From contig NZ_CP123620.1 of NCBI RefSeq assembly GCF_029873215.1, positions 1,116,001-1,180,000 on the forward strand: a DNA stretch of 64,000 bases, written 5' to 3'. Positions within the stretch are counted from its first letter, which is position 1; every line of letters starts with the position of its first letter. Below, piece by piece: positions 44,979-53,306 of the stretch. A program made the translations under genes and the position numbers. The DNA comes from Nocardioides sp. BP30. Its GTDB lineage: Bacteria; Actinomycetota; Actinomycetes; Propionibacteriales; Nocardioidaceae. The notes beneath the pieces are model-generated. The model ran no database searches and had not been told where the DNA came from. It was given only the letters and a program-made list of their open reading frames with translations.

Positions 44979-45044
44979 GGCCTCCGTCCGGGTCGAGTCG
45001 GGCCTGCGTCCGGGTCGAGTCGGGCCTGCGTCCGGGTCGAGTCG
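44979..45044 (+). repeat. Three tandem 22-base repeats between glmS and acpS
   Basis: Copies at 44979-45000, 45001-45022 and 45023-45044 follow the pattern GGCCTGCGTCCGGGTCGAGT plus CG; the second and third are identical, the first differs by one base. Almost the same unit (with TTGAG for TCGAG) is repeated after tsaD at 54357-54410. Confidence 0.85.
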
Positions 45045-45051
45045 GGGCTCC

Positions 45052-45405
45052 GTGAGCGTCCTGGGGATCGGCATCGACGTGTGCGACATCGAGCGGTTCG
45101 GAGCGTCGCTGCAGCGCACGCCGGCTCTGGCGGCCAAGCTCTTCGTCGGTGACGAGCTGGGTCGCCCGGTCTCGTCGCTGGCCGCGCGGTTCGCCGCCAA
45201 GGAGGCCCTCGCCAAGGCGCTCGGCGCTCCCGCGGGCCTGGAGTGGCACGATGCCGAGGTCGTCTGCGAGGAGTCCGGCCGACCCCGGTTCGAGCTGCGG
45301 GGGACGGTCGCCGCGGCGGCCGACGCCGCCGGCGTACGGTCGGTGCACCTGTCGCTGTCGCACGATGCGGGGGTGGCCTCCGCCATGGTGGTGCTGGAGG
45401 ACTGA
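45052..45405 (+). CDS. acpS: Holo-[acyl-carrier-protein] synthase
   Basis: The 117-residue protein starts [15 protein letters not shown], with the Mg-binding Asp, and has the second signature [14 protein letters not shown] with the catalytic Glu/Lys. AcpS transfers 4'-phosphopantetheine from CoA to ACP for fatty acid synthesis. The GTG at 45052 lies right after the 22-base repeats, with no clear Shine-Dalgarno sequence. Whether AcpS or a separate Sfp-type transferase activates the thiolation domain of the Pls-type protein is not known from this window. Confidence 0.95.
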   Translation: MSVLGIGIDVCDIERFGASLQRTPALAAKLFVGDELGRPVSSLAARFAAKEALAKALGAPAGLEWHDAEVVCEESGRPRFELRGTVAAAADAAGVRSVHLSLSHDAGVASAMVVLED

Positions 45406-45432
45406 GGCCCCGGGTGCCGTGGGTCGCGCCGC

Positions 45433-45438
45433 TAGCGT
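45433..45438 (+). promoter_or_regulatory. -10 box for nnr, leaderless
   Basis: TAGCGT ends six bases before the GTG at 45445 in the 39-base gap after acpS. No -35 box of good quality is visible, so this is tentative. Confidence 0.35.
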
Positions 45439-45444
45439 GGGCAC

Positions 45445-46890
45445 GTGAGGTCAGCACACACCGTCGCCCAGGTCCGTACGGCGGAGGCAGCGCTCCTGGC
45501 GACGCTGCCGGAGGGGACGCTCATGCAGCGGGCGGCCACGGGGCTGGCCTACGCCGTCCTCGACCTGCTCGGCGGCGGCTACGGCCGCCGGGTGCTGCTG
45601 CTGGTCGGTAGCGGCGACAACGGCGGCGACGCCCTCCACGCGGGGGCACTGCTGGCCCGTCGGGGCGTTCAGGTGAGCGCCTGGCTGCTCGGCGATCGTG
45701 CTCATGCGGGTGGGTTGGCGGCGCTGCGGAACGCGGGCGGCGGGGTAGTCCGGGGCGCAGATCAGGCCGCGGCGGCCGCTGGGCCTGATTTCCGCCCCGG
45801 ACTACCCCGCCACGTCGATCTGGTCATCGACGGCATCACCGGGATCGGTGGCCGGGGCCCGTTGCGACCGGACGCCGCCGCGCTCCTGAAGCGCCTGGCC
45901 GGCATCCCGGTGGTCGCTGTCGACGTGCCGAGCGGCATCGAGGTCGACAGTGGCGAGGTCGGCGGTCCGCACGTGGAGGCCACGCTGACGGTCACGTTCG
46001 GCACCCACAAGGTCGCGCACCTGGTCGATCCCGCGGCGCGTGCCTGCGGGGTGGTGGAGCTGGTCGACATCGGACTGGACCTGCCCACGGCGCCGGTCGA
46101 GAGCCTGCAGGCGGCCGACGTCGCGGCCCTGCTGCCGCGGCCCACGCCGGAGGCGCAGAAGTACAGCCGCGGCGTCGTCGGCGTGCGGGCCGGCAGCACG
46201 CGCTACCCGGGTGCAGCGCTGCTGAGCGTCAGCGGAGCCGCCTGCGGGCTGGCCGGCATGGTCCGCTACGTCGGCTCGGCGGCCGAGGTGGTCAAGCAGC
46301 ATCACCCCGAGGTGGTGGGGGAGGGTCGCGTCCAGGCATGGGTGGTCGGCTCGGGCACCGATGCCGACGCCGCCGATCACCTCCAGCGGGCGCTGGCGGA
46401 CGAGGTGCCGGTGGTGATCGACGCGGACGCTCTTGCTGTGCCGGACCTGCAGGAGCGCCTCGACAAGTCCGGGGCACGCGACGGCGAGCACGCCGTGCTC
46501 ACCCCGCACGCGGGCGAGCTGGCAGCGATGCTGGAGGTCGAGCGGGCCGAGATCGAGGCACGTCCGCTGGAGCACGCCCGCGCCGCGGCTTCGACGTACG
46601 GCGCCGTGGTGCTGCTCAAGGGACGGCGCACGCTGGTCGCGCGGCCCGACGGGCGGGTCCGGGTCAACACCACCGGTACGCCGTGGCTGGCCACGGCGGG
46701 CGCCGGCGACGTCCTGGGCGGCCTCGTCGGTGCCCTGCTCGCGGCCGGCCTCGCGCCGTTCGACGCGGCCAGCGTCGGGGCCTGGCTGCACGGCGCGGCG
46801 GCCCAGGCGGCCAGCGAGGGCGGCCCGATCGTGGCCGGTGACATCGCCCACCACGTGCCACCGGTGCTACGGGACCTCCTGCGGGGATGA
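45445..46890 (+). CDS. nnr: Bifunctional NAD(P)H-hydrate epimerase / ADP-dependent dehydratase
   Basis: The 481-residue protein fuses the NnrE epimerase domain (residues about 1-215, with LLLVGSGDNGGDALHAG and VDVPSGIEVDSG) to the NnrD dehydratase domain (about 225-481, with LTPHAGELAAML, LLKGRRTLVA and the catalytic TGTPWLATAGAGDVLGGL). It repairs damaged NAD(P)H hydrates. Codons 99-123 are formed by a 73-base imperfect inverted repeat that encodes a poorly conserved Ala/Gly-rich loop. It starts with GTG; alr follows after 12 bases. Confidence 0.95.
   Translation: MRSAHTVAQVRTAEAALLATLPEGTLMQRAATGLAYAVLDLLGGGYGRRVLLLVGSGDNGGDALHAGALLARRGVQVSAWLLGDRAHAGGLAALRNAGGGVVRGADQAAAAAGPDFRPGLPRHVDLVIDGITGIGGRGPLRPDAAALLKRLAGIPVVAVDVPSGIEVDSGEVGGPHVEATLTVTFGTHKVAHLVDPAARACGVVELVDIGLDLPTAPVESLQAADVAALLPRPTPEAQKYSRGVVGVRAGSTRYPGAALLSVSGAACGLAGMVRYVGSAAEVVKQHHPEVVGEGRVQAWVVGSGTDADAADHLQRALADEVPVVIDADALAVPDLQERLDKSGARDGEHAVLTPHAGELAAMLEVERAEIEARPLEHARAAASTYGAVVLLKGRRTLVARPDGRVRVNTTGTPWLATAGAGDVLGGLVGALLAAGLAPFDAASVGAWLHGAAAQAASEGGPIVAGDIAHHVPPVLRDLLRG
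45739..45811. repeat. Large inverted repeat inside nnr
   Basis: Arms of 30 bases (45739-45768 and 45782-45811) are reverse complements with only two mismatches, around a 13-base loop that itself contains GCGGCCGC. It would form a very stable hairpin in DNA or mRNA within the epimerase coding region. Confidence 0.85.
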
Positions 46891-46902
46891 AACACTGAGC
46901 GC

Positions 46903-48114
46903 ATGAGCCGGGCCGAGATCGTCGTCGACCTCGCCGCCATCCGGCGCAACGTCCGCGCCCTGCGCGAGCGCACCGGCGTCGCGATGATGACGGTCGTCAA
47001 GGCCGACGGCTACGGGCACGGCATGCTCGCCAGCGCCCGCGCGGCGCGCGAGGCCGGCTCGGAGTGGCTCGGCGTCGCCACCATCGATGAGGCCCTCGCG
47101 TTGCGCGCGGGCGGCGACAGCGGCCGGCTGCTGTGCTGGCTCACCGTCCCCGCCGACGATCTCGCGCCGGTGCTGGCGGCGGACGTCGACGTCACCGCCT
47201 ACACCGTCGAGGGGCTCGAGCGCGTGGCCGCGGCCGCCGTCCGCGCCGGGCGGGGCGCCACCGGCCGGCCGGCCCGCGTCCAGCTCAAGGTCGACACCGG
47301 GCTCTCCCGCGGCGGTGCGACAGCGGCGCAGTGGCCCGAGGTGGTCGCCCGGGCCCGCGCCGGCGAGCGCGACGGCACCTGGCGGATCACCGGCATCTGG
47401 TCGCACTTCTCCACCAGCGAGATCCCCGAGGACCCGGCCAACGCCGAGCAGGAGGCGGCCTTCGAGGAGGCGCTCGCCGTTGCGGCAGCAGCCGGCCTCC
47501 AGCCCGAGGTCCGGCACCTGGCGAACTCGGCGGCCGCGCTGCTGCGGCCCAGCAGCCGCTACGACCTGGTCCGCTGCGGCCTGGCGTCGTACGGCCTCGA
47601 TCCCGCCCCCGGCCGGCACGACCTCGCGCTCGTCCCGGCGATGACCGTGCGCGCGGACCTGGCGCTGGTCAAGCAGATCGACGCCGGTGCCTCGGTCTCC
47701 TACGGCCACACCTGGACCGCCACCGCCCCGACCACCCTCGGCCTGGTCCCGATCGGATACGCCGAGGGCATCTCCCGCCACGCCGCCGCCGGTGGTGGTG
47801 ATGGCGGCGCCGAGGTGCTCGTCGGGAAGCGCCGCCGGCCGATCCGGGGAGCGATCTGCATGGACCAGTTCGTGGTCGACCTCGACGGCGACACCCCTCC
47901 GGAGGGCGACGAGGTGCTCCTGTGGGGACCGGGGACCCGCGGCGAGCCGACGGCCGAGGACTGGGCCCGGGTCTGCGACACGATCAGCTACGAGATCGTG
48001 ACGAGGGTCGGCGGCCGGCTGACCCGGCGGTACGTCGACGGTGTCGCCGACCAGCACGCGCACGACGACCGGCACGACGACCGGCACGATGCCCCGGGGG
48101 AGCGGAAGCGATGA
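46903..48114 (+). CDS. alr: Alanine racemase with His/Asp-rich C-terminal tail
   Basis: The 403-residue PLP enzyme has VVKADGYGHG with the Schiff-base Lys, LKVDTGLSRGG, GIWSHFSTSE, VRCGLASYGLDP and SVSYGHTW with the catalytic Tyr, plus the C-terminal ICMDQFVVDL. It provides D-Ala for peptidoglycan. After the barrel and beta domain ends at YVDGVA a tail with DQHAHDDRHDDRHDA follows, encoded by short CGGCACGACGAC repeats. It is the first gene of a run in which each gene overlaps the next by four bases. Confidence 0.96.
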   Translation: MSRAEIVVDLAAIRRNVRALRERTGVAMMTVVKADGYGHGMLASARAAREAGSEWLGVATIDEALALRAGGDSGRLLCWLTVPADDLAPVLAADVDVTAYTVEGLERVAAAAVRAGRGATGRPARVQLKVDTGLSRGGATAAQWPEVVARARAGERDGTWRITGIWSHFSTSEIPEDPANAEQEAAFEEALAVAAAAGLQPEVRHLANSAAALLRPSSRYDLVRCGLASYGLDPAPGRHDLALVPAMTVRADLALVKQIDAGASVSYGHTWTATAPTTLGLVPIGYAEGISRHAAAGGGDGGAEVLVGKRRRPIRGAICMDQFVVDLDGDTPPEGDEVLLWGPGTRGEPTAEDWARVCDTISYEIVTRVGGRLTRRYVDGVADQHAHDDRHDDRHDAPGERKR

Positions 48115-49166
48115 GCATGACCAAGAAGATCGCGGCGGTGGCCGCCGGGGCCGCGGGTGCGGCAGCGGTGGGCGGCGTGCTCGACGTGACCCGTCGGCGC
48201 CGCAACCTCGTGCACCGCAACGGGAAGGCGGCGGGTCGATCCACGCCGTTCGGCAGCCTCAACACCCCCGCCCGCACCCTGATCACCGAGGACGGCGTCG
48301 ACCTGCACGTCGAGATCGACGAGGCCGACTCCGAGGTCACGCTGGTCTTCGTGCACGGCTACACGCTCAACCTGGACTGCTGGCACTTCCAGCGTGCCGC
48401 GTTCCGCGGCCTGGTACGCAGCGTCTACTACGACCAGCGCTCGCACGGCCGCAGTGGACGCTCCCCGCACGAGAACGCCACCATCGACCAGCTCGGCCGG
48501 GACCTGCTGCACGTCATGGACGCCTTCGTCCCCGAGGGGCCGATCGTGCTCGTCGGACACTCCATGGGTGGCATGACCATCGTCGCGCTGGCCGAGCAGC
48601 ACCCGGAGCTGTTCGCGCCGCGGAGCCAGGGTGGGCGGATCATCGGCGTCTCGCTCATCAGCACCACCGCGGGCGGCCTGGATCCGGCCCGCGTCCTGAT
48701 GCCGATGGTGCCGGTGAAGCTCGGCGCGGGGCTGGCCGACGGCGCGATCAGGACGCTCGCCCGCGGTCACCGCGCCGTCGACGGTGTGCGCCGCCTCGGC
48801 GCCGGCTTCGCCACCGTGGTGACGGACGCCTTCGCCTTCGGCGACAAGGTGCCCGCGCACTACGTCGACTTCGTGGACGCCATGATCGCCCAGACGCCGT
48901 TCCAGGTCGTCGCGGAGTTCTTCCCCGGCTTCCGGGACATGGACAAGTTCGAGGCGGTCGGCGTGCTGGGCGCGATCCCGACCACGATCATCTGCGGCAC
49001 CTCCGACAAGCTCACCTCGGTCGGCCACAGTCGCAAGCTGCACAGCCGGATCCCGGGCTCGACGCTGATCGAGTGCGAGGGCGCCGGTCACATGGTCATC
49101 CTGGAGCGGCACGGTCAGGTCGACGCCGCCCTCGACCAGCTCATCTCCGCGGCGGTGCGGGCATGA
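48111..49166 (+). CDS. Alpha/beta hydrolase with N-terminal membrane anchor
   Basis: The 351-residue protein has an N-terminal hydrophobic anchor (IAAVAAGAAGAAAVGGVLDV), then an alpha/beta-hydrolase fold with FVHGYTLNLDCWHFQ, YYDQRSHGRSGRS, the nucleophile in LVGHSMGGMTI, the acid in ICGTSDKLTS and the His in EGAGHMVILE. The gene is regularly found between alr and tsaE in actinobacteria, but its substrate is not established. ATG at 48111 overlaps the alr stop (ATGA). Confidence 0.9.
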   Translation: MSMTKKIAAVAAGAAGAAAVGGVLDVTRRRRNLVHRNGKAAGRSTPFGSLNTPARTLITEDGVDLHVEIDEADSEVTLVFVHGYTLNLDCWHFQRAAFRGLVRSVYYDQRSHGRSGRSPHENATIDQLGRDLLHVMDAFVPEGPIVLVGHSMGGMTIVALAEQHPELFAPRSQGGRIIGVSLISTTAGGLDPARVLMPMVPVKLGAGLADGAIRTLARGHRAVDGVRRLGAGFATVVTDAFAFGDKVPAHYVDFVDAMIAQTPFQVVAEFFPGFRDMDKFEAVGVLGAIPTTIICGTSDKLTSVGHSRKLHSRIPGSTLIECEGAGHMVILERHGQVDAALDQLISAAVRA

Positions 49167-50149
49167 CCCCACGACCTCCTCGCTCCGCACCGAACGCCGC
49201 GGGGACCCCGGAAGGCATGGCCAGCACAGCGGTCGAGGTGCGCCGCGTCGGGCCGGAGGCCGCCGGCGACGTCCTGCGCATCGTGCTGGCCGCCTTCGGT
49301 GCCCGGCCGACGCTCGACCCGCCGGCCGACGCGCTGCACGAGACGGTCGAGTCGATCGGCATCCAGCTCGCCGAGGGCGGTGGCCTGCTGGCGTACGCCG
49401 CCGGTGAGCCGGTCGGTGCGCTGATCCTGGACCCGGTCGGACGCTCGGTGTTCCTGCGTCGCTTCGCGGTGCTGCCCGATCGGCAGGGGCACGGCATCGC
49501 CCACGCCATGGTCGCTGCGGCCGTGGCGGAGTCGGCCGGCTTCGAGGACCTGACGGTCGTCGCCCGCGAGGAGCTGCCCCGCACGATGCGGTTCTGGCGG
49601 CGGCAGGGCTTCCGCGAGATCGGCCGGCGCTCGCCGTACGTCGAGATGCGCCGCCCGCTGCGCACCTTGGTCACCGAGGTGCCCGACGCCGAGACGATGC
49701 GGGGGCTCGGCCGGTCGCTGGCCGGCCAGCTGCGGCGCGGCGACCTGCTGGTGCTCACCGGCGACCTGGGGGCGGGCAAGACGACGTTCACCCAGGGACT
49801 GGGCGAGGGCCTCGGCGTGCGTGGCCAGGTCACCTCGCCGACGTTCGTGATCGCCCGGGTGCATCCCTCGCAGGCCGACGGGCCTTCCCTGGTGCACGTG
49901 GACGCCTACCGGCTGGGTGGGATGGCCGAGCTCGACGACCTCGACCTCGACACCGATCTCGAGGATGCTGTCACGGTGGTGGAGTGGGGCGAGGGGCTGG
50001 CCGAGGGCCTGGCCGAGTCGCGGCTGGAGATCCGGATCGTGCGTGCCCTGACCGTCGAGGAGCTCGAGGGCGACGCGGACCCGCGGCGTGTCGAGCTCAC
50101 GCCCGTCGGCCCCCGCTGGCACGCGCTCTCCTTCGAGGCGATCTCATGA
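49163..50149 (+). CDS. tsaE: GNAT acetyltransferase fused to TsaE (t6A ATPase)
   Basis: The 328-residue protein joins an N-terminal GNAT domain (residues about 18-170: VFLRRFAVLPDRQGHGIAHAMV and MRFWRRQGFREIGRRS) to a C-terminal TsaE ATPase (about 175-328: LTGDLGAGKTTFTQGLG, SPTFVIARVH, HVDAYRLGGMAEL, VVEWGEGL). TsaE supports the TsaB-TsaD complex in making threonylcarbamoyl-A37 on tRNA. No stop or ribosome binding site separates the domains, and the ATGA overlap with the hydrolase fixes the start. The GNAT target is unknown and is distinct from the RimI encoded two genes downstream. Confidence 0.9.
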   Translation: MTPRPPRSAPNAAGTPEGMASTAVEVRRVGPEAAGDVLRIVLAAFGARPTLDPPADALHETVESIGIQLAEGGGLLAYAAGEPVGALILDPVGRSVFLRRFAVLPDRQGHGIAHAMVAAAVAESAGFEDLTVVAREELPRTMRFWRRQGFREIGRRSPYVEMRRPLRTLVTEVPDAETMRGLGRSLAGQLRRGDLLVLTGDLGAGKTTFTQGLGEGLGVRGQVTSPTFVIARVHPSQADGPSLVHVDAYRLGGMAELDDLDLDTDLEDAVTVVEWGEGLAEGLAESRLEIRIVRALTVEELEGDADPRRVELTPVGPRWHALSFEAIS

Positions 50150-50781
50150 CGCTCCTGCTCGCCTTCGACACCGCCACCCCGCAGGTGAGCGTCGCCCTGC
50201 ACGACGGCGAGCGCACCGTCGTCGAGCTGGCCTCCGACCGCGCGATGAAGCACGGCGAGCAGCTCGCCCCGCTCATCGCCGCCGCGCTGGAGCAGGCCGG
50301 TGCGGTCCGGCAGGACCTCACGGCCGTCGCTGTCGGCGCCGGACCGGGCCCCTTCACCGGCCTGCGGGTCGGTCTGGTCACGGCCCGCACCCTGGCCTAC
50401 GCCCTGGACATCCCCGTGTACGCCGCCTGCTCGCTGGACGTGATCGCCGTCGAGGCGGCTGCCCGGGCCGGCACGACCGGGGTGCCCTTCACGGTCGCCA
50501 CCGACGCCCGGCGCAAGGAGGTCTACCTGGCCACCTACACGGCCGACGGCCGCCGGCTCGAGGGCCCGATCGTGGTTCGGCCGGCCGACGCGGCCACCGA
50601 GCAGCCGACGGCGGGGGAGGGCGCGCTGCTCTATCCCGACGCCTTCCCGCACGCGTTCGGTCCGACCCGGCCCGGTGCCGGATGGCTGGCGCACGCGGTC
50701 GGGGAGGAGCTGGTCGAGCTGATGGACCCCGAGCCGCTCTACCTGCGTCGGCCCGACGCGGTGGCCAGCGCCCAGCGATGA
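50146..50781 (+). CDS. tsaB: tRNA t6A biosynthesis protein TsaB
   Basis: The 211-residue protein has the ASKHA-fold start LLLAFDTATPQVSVAL, KHGEQLAPLIAAALEQAG and VGAGPGPFTGLRVGLVTARTLAYAL, all standard for TsaB (YeaZ), the inactive paralogue that dimerises with TsaD. Length is close to the usual 220. It overlaps the tsaE fusion by four bases and rimI by four bases. Confidence 0.95.
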   Translation: MTLLLAFDTATPQVSVALHDGERTVVELASDRAMKHGEQLAPLIAAALEQAGAVRQDLTAVAVGAGPGPFTGLRVGLVTARTLAYALDIPVYAACSLDVIAVEAAARAGTTGVPFTVATDARRKEVYLATYTADGRRLEGPIVVRPADAATEQPTAGEGALLYPDAFPHAFGPTRPGAGWLAHAVGEELVELMDPEPLYLRRPDAVASAQR

Positions 50782-51233
50782 GGGGTGCGGCGGTGGTCGT
50801 GCGGCCCGCGCGGGCTGCCGACATCGACGCGATCGCCGACCTGGAGGCGGAGTCCTTCCCGCAGGACCCCTGGCCGGCCGGCTACCTCACCGAGGCCGTC
50901 GCCGGGTTGTTGCACAGTGTCGTGGTGCTGGTGGCCGAGGACGCGGGCGTCGTGGTAGGTCATGCGATCGCCTCGGTCGTCTACGAGATCGCCGAGCTGC
51001 AGCGGATCGCGGTGACCCGGCAGCAGCGCCGCCGGGGCCTCGCCGGGGCGCTGCTGTCCGCCGTACGGGAGGACGCGCGCGGCAAGGGGGCCGAGCGGCT
51101 GCTGCTCGAGGTCAGGGAGACGAACGCCGGCGCGCTCGCGTTCTACGAGCGCGCCGGCTTCGTCGAGATCGACCGGCGGTCCCGCTACTACCGGGACGGG
51201 ACCACCGCGATCATCCTGCAGCTGTCACTGTGA
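50778..51233 (+). CDS. rimI: Ribosomal protein S18 alanine N-acetyltransferase-like
   Basis: The 151-residue GNAT protein has IADLEAESFPQDPWPAGYL, LQRIAVTRQQRRRGLAGALL (acetyl-CoA loop RxxGxA) and LEVRETNAGALAFYERAGFVEIDRRSRYY, which are RimI features. It acetylates N-terminal residues of ribosomal proteins in other bacteria. Position after tsaB and before tsaD is conserved; here a convergent acid phosphatase gene is inserted between rimI and tsaD. Confidence 0.92.
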   Translation: MRGAAVVVRPARAADIDAIADLEAESFPQDPWPAGYLTEAVAGLLHSVVVLVAEDAGVVVGHAIASVVYEIAELQRIAVTRQQRRRGLAGALLSAVREDARGKGAERLLLEVRETNAGALAFYERAGFVEIDRRSRYYRDGTTAIILQLSL

Positions 51234-51245
51234 CCCGTGCCTGCC

Positions 51246-53165
51246 TCACGGCAGGTAGTAGGTCGGGTTCGGGATCTTGTACGTCGCGTCGGCGTACCCG
51301 CCGTGCAGGTCGGAGAACTGGTCACCCAGGTTGGCCACGATGTCGAGGCCCTTCTGGGTCTCCAGGTACTCCCGCGTCCCGGACTTGTACTCGATCGTGG
51401 AGCACACCTTGTCGTCCCCACAGTCCATGTAGGCCGGCGGCTGCGCGCCGCTGGTCCACTTCGTGTAGTAGTTGGCAGCGGTGAACAGGGGCGTGCCGGA
51501 GGCGTCGACGTAGCCGTCCTTGGTGAGGTTGGCGATGGTGTCGGCCTGCTGGTCGGAGGTCCGGCCGGTCAGTCCGACGATCGTGCAGCCGGCGTCCTTG
51601 GCGGCCTTGGCGAGGGCGACCATCCCGGGAACCGCCGGGAACTTCTGCTGCTGGATCCAGGTCGCAGCGGTGGCCGGCGAGTACGTGAAGCCCATCGCGC
51701 CGTCCTCGAGGTCGTAGTTCCACAGCGTCGTGTCATCGGCGTCGAAGACGACGGCCGGGGACTTCGGGATGGTGATGCCCGCGCCGGTGGTCTTGTCGTG
51801 GGCGATGGCCGCGATCGCGGAGGCGTAGGCCTTCTTGGCAGCCTTGAGCTCCTTCTTGGCCACCTTCTTGGCGTGGCCGTGGGCCCTTTTGACCTTCTTC
51901 TTCGCCCGGGTGACGGCCTTCTTCGCCTTGGCGGCGTTCTTGGTGTCCAGGCCGAGGGTGGTGCCGGTGGCGGCGATCGCCGCCTTCGCCGCTGCGACCT
52001 TGGCGGCCTGCTGCTGGCAGGAGGTCACGATCTGCGGCGTCCAGGTGGACTCCAGCGAGGAGAGCTCGGTGATGTAGGGCGAGCTGGTCTTGTCCGCGAC
52101 GCCGCCGGTGGCCTTGTAGTAGGCCCGGATGAGCGAGACCACGTTGCCCTCGTTGGGAATCGTGTCACCGTCGGTGACGCTGGCGCCGGTGGAGCCGTCC
52201 GGATTCATCGTGTACGACGTCGGCGGCACCATGGTCGGGTCGCTGACGCCCGGCAGGTCGGCGGAGCCGAGGAAGTACGTCGGGTTCGGGATCTTGGTGT
52301 GGCCGTCCGCGTAGCCGCCCTCGAGGTCGCTCCACTGGTCGCCCACGTTCATCACGATGTCGACGCCGTCGTCGGCGGCGATGTGAGCGCGCGTCTGCGC
52401 CTTGTACTGGACGGTGGTGCACTTGCTGAGCGTGGCTGTGGCCACGATCGCGCAGCCGGTGATGTAGCCCGGCTGGTCCGCGTTGGTCTCCGGCTTGGTG
52501 TAGAGGTTGTCGGTGTCGAACAGCGGGGTGCCGCCGGGGGTGCCGTCCGTCGTGAACCCGACCTTGGTCAGGTTGCCGATCGTGGCGGCCTCCTGGTGGG
52601 CCGGTCGGCCGGTGATGCCGTAGAGGGCGTAGCCCTCGGACGCGAGGGTCTCGAGCGCCTGGACCATGCCGGGGACGGCCGGCATGAGCTCGTTGTCGAC
52701 CCAGTTGTTGTTCAGCGCGACCGAGTAGTTGTAGTTCATCTCCTCCTCGTTGGCGTAGTCCGAGAGGAGGGTGGAGTCGACGTCGAAGACGACCGCCTTG
52801 CCGGCGCCGGTGGTCGGCAGCCCGTCGATCAGCGACTGGGCCACGGCCTCGGTGTTCTTCGCGTAGGCGGAGGAGACGAGGTTGGGCAGGTAGATCGTCG
52901 CGGGTGCGGTGCTGTCGAACGCGTGGGCGGGGTTGGCGCCCTTGGCGGCGCCGTAGTAGGCCCTGATGGTGGACTTCACCGAGTCGATGTTCGGGATGTT
53001 CGCACCGCTGGTGGGGGCGACGACGCTGCCGTCCTGGTTGACGGTGTAGGTGAAGGTGGTGGCCGGGTTGAGCTGGCCGGCGGCGTGCGCCGGGGCGCCG
53101 CTGACCAGGGCCGTTGCGGTCACCGCACAGGCGGCGATGGCGACGGTGGAACGGGTGAGTCTCAT
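51246..53165 (-). CDS. Secreted tandem HAD acid phosphatase (two catalytic domains)
   Basis: The 639-residue protein has a Sec signal peptide ([23 protein letters not shown]) and two homologous class B/VSP-like acid phosphatase domains. Domain 1 (about residues 30-315) has motif [14 protein letters not shown] and [14 protein letters not shown]; domain 2 (about 345-639) has [14 protein letters not shown] and [14 protein letters not shown]. Each ends with KIPNPTY. Between them lies a Lys/Ala-rich helical linker ([19 protein letters not shown]). The ATG at 53165 follows CCGGAGG. The upstream PhoP-box-like repeat suggests phosphate-starvation control. The gene is inserted between rimI and tsaD on the opposite strand. 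Confidence 0.9.
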   Translation of the reverse strand: MRLTRSTVAIAACAVTATALVSGAPAHAAGQLNPATTFTYTVNQDGSVVAPTSGANIPNIDSVKSTIRAYYGAAKGANPAHAFDSTAPATIYLPNLVSSAYAKNTEAVAQSLIDGLPTTGAGKAVVFDVDSTLLSDYANEEEMNYNYSVALNNNWVDNELMPAVPGMVQALETLASEGYALYGITGRPAHQEAATIGNLTKVGFTTDGTPGGTPLFDTDNLYTKPETNADQPGYITGCAIVATATLSKCTTVQYKAQTRAHIAADDGVDIVMNVGDQWSDLEGGYADGHTKIPNPTYFLGSADLPGVSDPTMVPPTSYTMNPDGSTGASVTDGDTIPNEGNVVSLIRAYYKATGGVADKTSSPYITELSSLESTWTPQIVTSCQQQAAKVAAAKAAIAATGTTLGLDTKNAAKAKKAVTRAKKKVKRAHGHAKKVAKKELKAAKKAYASAIAAIAHDKTTGAGITIPKSPAVVFDADDTTLWNYDLEDGAMGFTYSPATAATWIQQQKFPAVPGMVALAKAAKDAGCTIVGLTGRTSDQQADTIANLTKDGYVDASGTPLFTAANYYTKWTSGAQPPAYMDCGDDKVCSTIEYKSGTREYLETQKGLDIVANLGDQFSDLHGGYADATYKIPNPTYYLP

Positions 53166-53182
53166 GGTGCCTCCGGAATGGG

Positions 53183-53204
53183 ACAAGATGAACATGAGGT
53201 GAAC
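53183..53204 (-). promoter_or_regulatory. Candidate PhoP (PHO) box
   Basis: On the minus strand two 11-base units, GTTCACCTCAT (53204-53194) and GTTCATCTTGT (53193-53183), follow each other without gap. The first matches the actinobacterial PHO-box core GTTCACC exactly and the second at six of seven positions. The site is 18-39 bases before the acid phosphatase ATG. Confidence 0.6.
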
Positions 53205-53306
53205 GGACTGACGGTAAAGACACCATGTGTCGGGGATGCGTCGCAAGGGTCACGATCGGAAGCAGTCCGTTGCAGGGCGGCGCGCACCGACCGGCACAAT
53301 AGGCAC

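Noticed and set aside
44979..45044. 22-base repeats considered as a CRISPR array
   Set aside because: The units abut without spacers and no cas gene is nearby.
51237..53306. Long plus-strand frame upstream of tsaD
   Set aside because: Antisense of the acid phosphatase gene; TsaD starts at 53307 with its conserved N-terminus.
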